From Chamaecyparis obtusa (taxonomy: Eukaryota > Streptophyta > Pinopsida > Cupressales > Cupressaceae), in assembly GCA_027943335.1 (NCBI GenBank), contig BSBK01003563.1, positions 441,501 to 505,500 on the forward strand: a DNA stretch of 64,000 nucleotides. The letters run 5' to 3'. The position numbers and the translations under genes are program-made. The notes beneath the pieces are model-generated. The model worked only from the letters and a program-made list of their open reading frames with translations, did not search any database and was not told the origin of the DNA. Shown piece by piece: positions 58,986-64,000 of this stretch (the first letter of the stretch is position 1; every line of letters begins with the position of its first letter).

Positions 58986-61022
58986 AACAGGTTATGTACA
59001 AGCTTTCCAAGCTTCACCAAAATCAAGATCCTCTAGATACAAATTCTTGAGTTCCTTGAACCCAAACACTTCAATCTGCATCTCGGTCAGCAATAGTTGC
59101 CTTTTTCTAAGAGCATCCACAACCCTATTAGACTTTCCACTCCTGTGTTTCAAAACAAATGTATAACTCTGCAAAAACTCAACCCATTTCAAATGCCTCT
59201 AATTCAAATTTTCTTGACTATTTAAATATTGCAACGCTTGATGATCAGTATACAAAACAAACTCCTTAGGAAGCAGATAATGTCTCCACTTCTTTAATGC
59301 CTGAACTATAGCATAAAATTGTTGATCATAGACAGAATATTTTCTCTTGGCATCATTTAACTTCTCACTGAAATAAGCAACAGGTTTACCTTCTTGGCTC
59401 ATAACAACTCCTATTGCAGTACCACTAGCATCACAATCTACTTGAAACACCTTATTAAAATCTGAAAGTGCTAAAATAGGTTGTTCTTTAACTTTTTGTT
59501 TCAACAATTGGAAACTCTTTTCTACCCCATTAGTCCACTTAAACTCTTTTCTATCTCCTCTCATTGTTTCAGTCAAGGGTCCACAAATACTGCTAAAATT
59601 TCTGATAAACTTTCTGTAAAAGCTAGCCAAACCATGGAAAGATCTTACCTCAGTAGCACTCCTCAAAGTAGGCCATTCAAGGATAGCCTGTACCTTCTCT
59701 GGGTCCATTTTTAGACCTTCTACTGAAACTACAAATCCCAAATACACTAACTCTTTCTTCACAAAATTTCACTTCTTCAAATTAATCAACAATTTCTCAT
59801 CTCTCAACTTCTCAAACACCATACAAATATGCATCATATGTTCCTCCAATGTCTTGCTAAAGATCAAAATATCATCTAGGTAAATAATGACAAACTTACC
59901 CAAAAATTCTTTCAGAACCTCGTTCATGAGCCACATGAAAGTGCTCGGTGCATTGGTTAGCCCAAAAGGCATGACTAACCACTCATATAGTCCTTCCTTT
60001 GTCTTGAAGGTATTCTTCCATTCATCTCCTTCTCTGATCCAAATCTAGTGATATCCACTCTTCAGATCTATCTTTGAGAAATACGCAACCCCACTCAAAC
60101 AATCCATAATATCATCCATTCATGGCAATGGAAACCTATACTTGATCGTGATCTTGTTTATTGCTCTGGAATCTGTACACATTCTCCACTCTCTATTCTT
60201 CTTTAGTGCTAATACCACTGGCACAGCACAGGGACTCAGACTCTCTCAAATCAACCCCTTCTACAATAACTCATGTACTTGTCTGTTCAACTCTTCACTT
60301 TCTACTAGTGTCATTCTATGTGCTTCCTTATTTGGCAAACTAGCTCCTGAAATCAAATTCATCTGATGACTGATCTTCCTTACTAGTGGTAATCCATCAA
60401 GTACATTATCAGATACAATATCCGAAAACTCATTCAACAAATCTATAACCTCTATAGGTACATCCTCTACTTCTTCTTTACCAACTTTTAGAATTAAAGC
60501 AAAACACACATGCTCATGCCTCATACCATCTAGGAATTTTCTTCCATCAACAAATGTTATTCTTGCATTATCACATACCTTTTCTTCGGTCTTCTTCAAT
60601 GGCTTTAGCTTATGTCGCACTCCATCCTTTGTCAGGGAATAGGTATTCACACAACCATCATGTATAGCACATCTGTCAAACTACCACGGTCTACCCAACA
60701 ACATATGACATGCATACATAGAGATGATATCACATAGTACCTCATCTTGGTACCTGCCAATCTTGAACTTTATCAGGCACTGTTCACTGACCATGACCTT
60801 GTGGTCATCCTGCACCAAGGCAATCCAATATGGATGTGGGTGTTTCTGTCTCTTGAGCTTTAACTTTGTCACCATCTCTTCTGACACCAAATTTTCAGTG
60901 CTTCCACTATCAATAATCACATCACAACATTTACCCTCACACTTGCATCTAGTGTGAAATAGGCTCCTCCTTTGTTCAAGTTCATTCTCACCACTTAGCA
61001 AGACTCTTTTGTTAATTAGCAT
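58986..61022 (-). pseudogene. Chromovirus protease, RT and RNase H, broken
   Basis: Protease DVIIDSGSTENLVSEEM (60925-60877), active site intact, ending [64 protein letters not shown] (59972-59913), catalytic [12 protein letters not shown] (59888-59853) intact. RNase H: FQVDCDASGTAIGVVMSQEG (59448-59389), FVLYTDHQAL (59262-59233). All one frame from 61022 to 58446; stops TAG/TAA at Gln-like and TGA at Arg-like positions (RPW*FDR, LL*KGLI*ESL, PLP*MDD, GYH*IW). Confidence 0.9.
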
Positions 61023-61069
61023 TTCTCCTCTTTCAACATCTTCAAAATTTGATGATCTAGCATCTTCAT

Positions 61070-62156
61070 CTACATGTGCAACTCTAGCCTAGCCTTCATT
61101 TCTCATGTCTATTCTACCTTGGCACCGAGGACATTCAAATGCCCTATGACCTTCTTCTCCATAGTGAAAACATGTTCCATGGAAGCCTCCTTTTCCAGAT
61201 CCTTGTCCTCTTCCTCTTCCTCTCTGATTTCTATTACTCTGATCCTAGAAATGATTGGACTTATTTCCTCTCTGATTCTGACTGCTACTAGCCTCATCCT
61301 TCTTTTTCAGATCTTCATTTCGGCCACCATATGACTGTCCACCAGATCTTCCACCATGACCTCTTCCATTTTGTCTGCTCTCAAACTTCTTGTTTAGCTT
61401 TTCCTCTACTTTTAGGGAAAACTGGTATGCCTCCTCAATACTGTTCATTCGAACTAGATTCAACTCCTCCTGAATGCTTGGCCTTAACCCATTAAGGTAT
61501 CGGGCAACTTTCTCCTTATCAACTTCTGCATGGCCTATTCTGATGAGGAGTCGATAGAACTCCTCTGTATACTCCTGAACAGATCTTCCTGCTTGCTTCA
61601 AAATTTGCATTTTCTTTGGTAGGTCAAGCTCATAATCAACAGGAATGAACTATCACTTCAATTTATCCACCATCCAATCCCATCTTGTGATTTTATCTTT
61701 CCCTCTTCTATTTCACTCCAATTGAATTTCTTGCCACCAGATTTTCGCATGACCTTTCAATCTGGCCTTTGCAAATTTGACCCTATCAAGATCCTCAACA
61801 TCTTCATACTCAAAATATTCTTCACATTCATTGATCCATTTGATCAATTCCTTTGGGTTAAGATTTCTAGAAAATGTAGGAACCTCAATCTTAGGTCTTT
61901 TCCCAATCTTGGAAATCACCCGAAAAAGTCTTTCTTCCTCCTGGTTCACAATTTCAGCTTCTCCTTCTTGATATTCTTCTTCAGCTTCATCCTCGCTTTC
62001 ATCTATGACATTAAGATTCATTACTCTGTGAATCTCTTCTTGCAATACTCGCACTTTTCTTTGCAGCTCTCTAACCTCAGGTGTCACAGCACCAGCTCTT
62101 CCGCCACGTTCTCTTCGTGGAGGCATTTTCAAGATGCGTGCTGAAACCCTAACCAT
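61070..62156 (-). pseudogene. Chromovirus Gag, broken
   Basis: Start MVRVSARILKMPPRRERGGR at 62156, the nearest ATG after the primer site. An acidic stretch (ESEDEAEEEYQEGEAEI) precedes the capsid: ELIKWINECEEYFEYEDVED, RLKGHAKIWWQEIQ, then LKQAGRSVQEYTEEFYRLLI and EKVARYLNGLRPSIQEELNL. A Gly/Arg/Gln-rich linker follows. The zinc knuckle CFHYGEEGHRAFECP (near 61170-61130) has Tyr for the second Cys. Stops at about 61713, 61650 (two adjacent), 61245 and 61090. Confidence 0.85.
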
Positions 62157-62210
62157 GGTCTTGGTGCAAACTGCCTCACAGTCGGTGATCTATTTACACA
62201 CTCAAGAACT

Positions 62211-62225
62211 CCTACTCTGATACCA
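62211..62225 (-). other. Chromovirus primer-binding site
   Basis: TGGTATCAGAGTAGG on the minus strand, two bases inside the 5' LTR; initiator-Met tRNA type. Confidence 0.85.
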
Positions 62226-62227
62226 CT

Positions 62228-63080
62228 TGATGAAGGGTGCTCCCCTTAATACCACAAACACATAATAGAAATAGAGAAACAACAACAAAAATATGCAAGA
62301 ACAGAAAATTGGCTTCTTATTATCTCCACAAATGTGGAATTACAAACTTTTAGAATTACAATATGCAAAGCCACATGGGCATTCCCTTACAATATTCTGT
62401 AGGACAAAGCCTCAAATCAATACCTAGATCTACTACCCAGAACTGCCCTAGACAACACTACGGGCCTTCTTTATATAGGCAATTTCCACCGCCTGAGAAG
62501 GTTCTACAAATTTAGCCCTTAGGGCCGACCAAACTTAGAATTATTTTAATTTAAAATTTATTACATCAAAGTTGTCTCAAAATGAGTTTTGAAACCTAAA
62601 TAGAAATTTTGAAGAAAAATTATTTTTCGCCATTTCAGGTGACCCAACTTCTGAAGACCATAAGTCATCGCCCATTGACCCGATTGGCTATTATAACCCC
62701 ATTCTGGAAATGCCACGAAGCACTCTACGGGCCTAGCTCATGCAAAGCACCCATCACCCAAATTTTCAACCTCATCTAGGGCCTCTAAAGCCTTCAAAAC
62801 TAAGTTCGAAGTTTCTCTACCCTGCTGCCAATACCGAAAATCTTCAATATCTTCAAAACTAGACCTGATCTAGCCATGAAACTTTGTTGGCAGGCTGATA
62901 TGACTGAGATGAACCTCCATATGTAAAATTAGACATTTCGAGATCATAAGACCAACTTACTAAAAATAGCAAGTTTCCATAAATAGCAGCTCTGCACAAG
63001 ATAGCCCTTATTGAATACAAAAACAAAAATATTTTTGGGTGATGCAAGATTGCCCTTACACCTAGGATGCTCCTGCATCA
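62228..63080 (-). repeat. Chromovirus 5' LTR
   Basis: 853 bp, same limits as the 3' LTR; followed by AAATT. Confidence 0.95.
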
Positions 63081-63649
63081 AAATTTATCATTATCTATTC
63101 TATTTTTGATAACTTCTTCATTGAGCTTCTTTATTTTTTCTTCAATATCTCATTTTTCTTTAAAAATATTATTTTAATTGTTCATTGTTCTGTTTGATTA
63201 TATTTTCTTTTAATACTTTTAGTTATTTCACAAAACAAAATATTTTAGATCCTTCAAATTCCTCCTCTCGCCTCCATTGTATAATGTTTTGATAGAAATT
63301 TTCATCTAGAAACCACATTTTTCCCATTTAAAGGGATTTATAGGGGGTTTCTTTTGTTCTCCTATTTCTAATCTTACTGGAAAGTGATATGATCTGGCAT
63401 TAGATAGAATAGCTGCAGTAAATGAGAATTTAAAGGTTTTGAGACCACCTTTATCTATAAATCTATCTAATCTTTCGGCTATATGGAAGAAACCTTTTCT
63501 CCTATTATTCCAGGTATATATCCCATTTGTGGTGGGAATGCCGATGAATGTATTCTTTGCAAACCAATCTCTAAAATCTGTCATGACCTGTGTTACTATT
63601 TTTAATCCTCCAAATATTTCTTCAAAATTGGTAATGGCATTGAAGTCTC
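63081..63649 (-). pseudogene. LINE endonuclease region (continuation of 53566-56740)
   Basis: Apurinic-endonuclease-type domain of an L1-like ORF2: DFNAITNFEEIFGG (near 63640-63600), TDFRDWFAKNTFIGIPTTNG, IYTWNNRRKG and IAERLDRFI. The catalytic S-D-H near the end reads SYHFPVRLE, Asp replaced by Tyr. A charged linker then leads to the chromovirus insertion point. The N-terminus is cut by the LTR at 63650. Confidence 0.85.
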
Positions 63650-64000
63650 TGTATGCACCCTAAAATGGTTGCCTAGACTTTGGGCCCCCATTCAGCAATT
63701 TATCAAATCCCTGAATCAAGATTTTCAAAAATTAACATTTTATCAATTATATCAATTTCCCTGATCAAATCCTATTTTATCATTTTTGACTATTCCTTGG
63801 GCTAACCATTCTATCCTAAGTCTTTATTTAATTAGAAGGAATATTTACTCCCCTTTTAATAAATAAAAATCCCCCACCTATTCCTCTTATCCTAAGTTGC
63901 ACCAATAAAATATTATTCATATTTTATAAAAAGGGAAAAAGCACTTTTTGTCTTATATGGACACAAAAGTCAACTCTTATTTTCTCATTGGAGGTTACTT
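63650..64000 (+). repeat. LTR start (TGTATGC family), cut by the window end
   Basis: TGTATGCACCCTAAAATGGT and the next 350 bases follow the LTR at 2101. The left flank is LINE coding sequence (gcattgaagtctc), so this is the outer end of an insertion. Confidence 0.8.

Larger units (their letters stand above)
56741..63080 (-). mobile_element. Complete Ty3/gypsy chromovirus inserted in a LINE
   Basis: 6.3 kb, flanked by AAATT. Two 853-bp LTRs, TGATGAAGGGTGCTCCCC ... GCTCCTGCATCA, few differences. Primer site, Gag, protease, RT, RNase H, integrase and a C-terminal chromodomain in order on the minus strand. Inactivated by stops and about two frameshifts. Confidence 0.95.

Overview
This is a stretch of plant nuclear DNA built almost entirely of nested transposable elements. 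I recognise no host gene, tRNA or rRNA. The AT-rich composition, Ty1/copia elements with initiator-Met primer sites, a chromodomain Ty3/gypsy element, a Tat-lineage gypsy element with two RNase H domains, plant L1-type LINEs and long satellites point to a large-genome land plant. A gymnosperm is my best guess (inference).

Layout. 1-3020: LTR element with no coding content. 3021-8359 and 25378-25800: decayed Ty1/copia element without integrase; its 3' LTR is split by the main object of interest. 8360-25373: a DNA transposon of about 17 kb with imperfect terminal inverted repeats (GGGTATGTG...) and a 4-bp target duplication (TGTA). It carries a broken transposase gene (+, 16399-19291) and a seven-coding-exon gene of unknown function (-, 24899-22818). 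It also holds a palindromic satellite (12264-15905), a 358-bp satellite (19945-22165), a fragment of its own transposase (9825-9897) and a deletion-derivative MITE (13130-13937, target duplication TTCA) lying inside the palindromic satellite. 25801-34663: gypsy gag remnant, a G-rich repeat, another MITE of the same family (29451-30451), LINE-like tails and a second inverted-repeat family (33603-34596, target duplication AACA). 34664-46138: complete 11.5-kb Tat-like gypsy element, minus strand, with 2-kb LTRs (target duplication TAACC). 46879-50657: a gag-protease-only gypsy derivative (ATTAA) inside AT-rich degenerate repeats. 52795-63649: two LINE remnants tail to tail, the minus-strand one interrupted by a 6.3-kb chromovirus at 56741-63080 (AAATT). 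63650-64000: start of another LTR of the family seen at 2101.

How it fits together. The giant transposon encodes a probable RNase H-fold (DDE/D) transposase and an accessory spliced gene, convergently transcribed, each preceded by a copy of an ATATCCGATA-type repeat that also lies near the left terminus; such sites are candidates for transposase binding and self-regulation. The short elements at 13130 and 29451 look like its non-autonomous derivatives. Genes of the giant transposon and of all three gypsy elements are disabled mainly by in-frame TAG (and TGA) codons where Gln (or Arg) is expected. The Tat polyprotein has no frameshift over 7 kb. This fits C-to-T decay of methylated cytosines in silenced elements.
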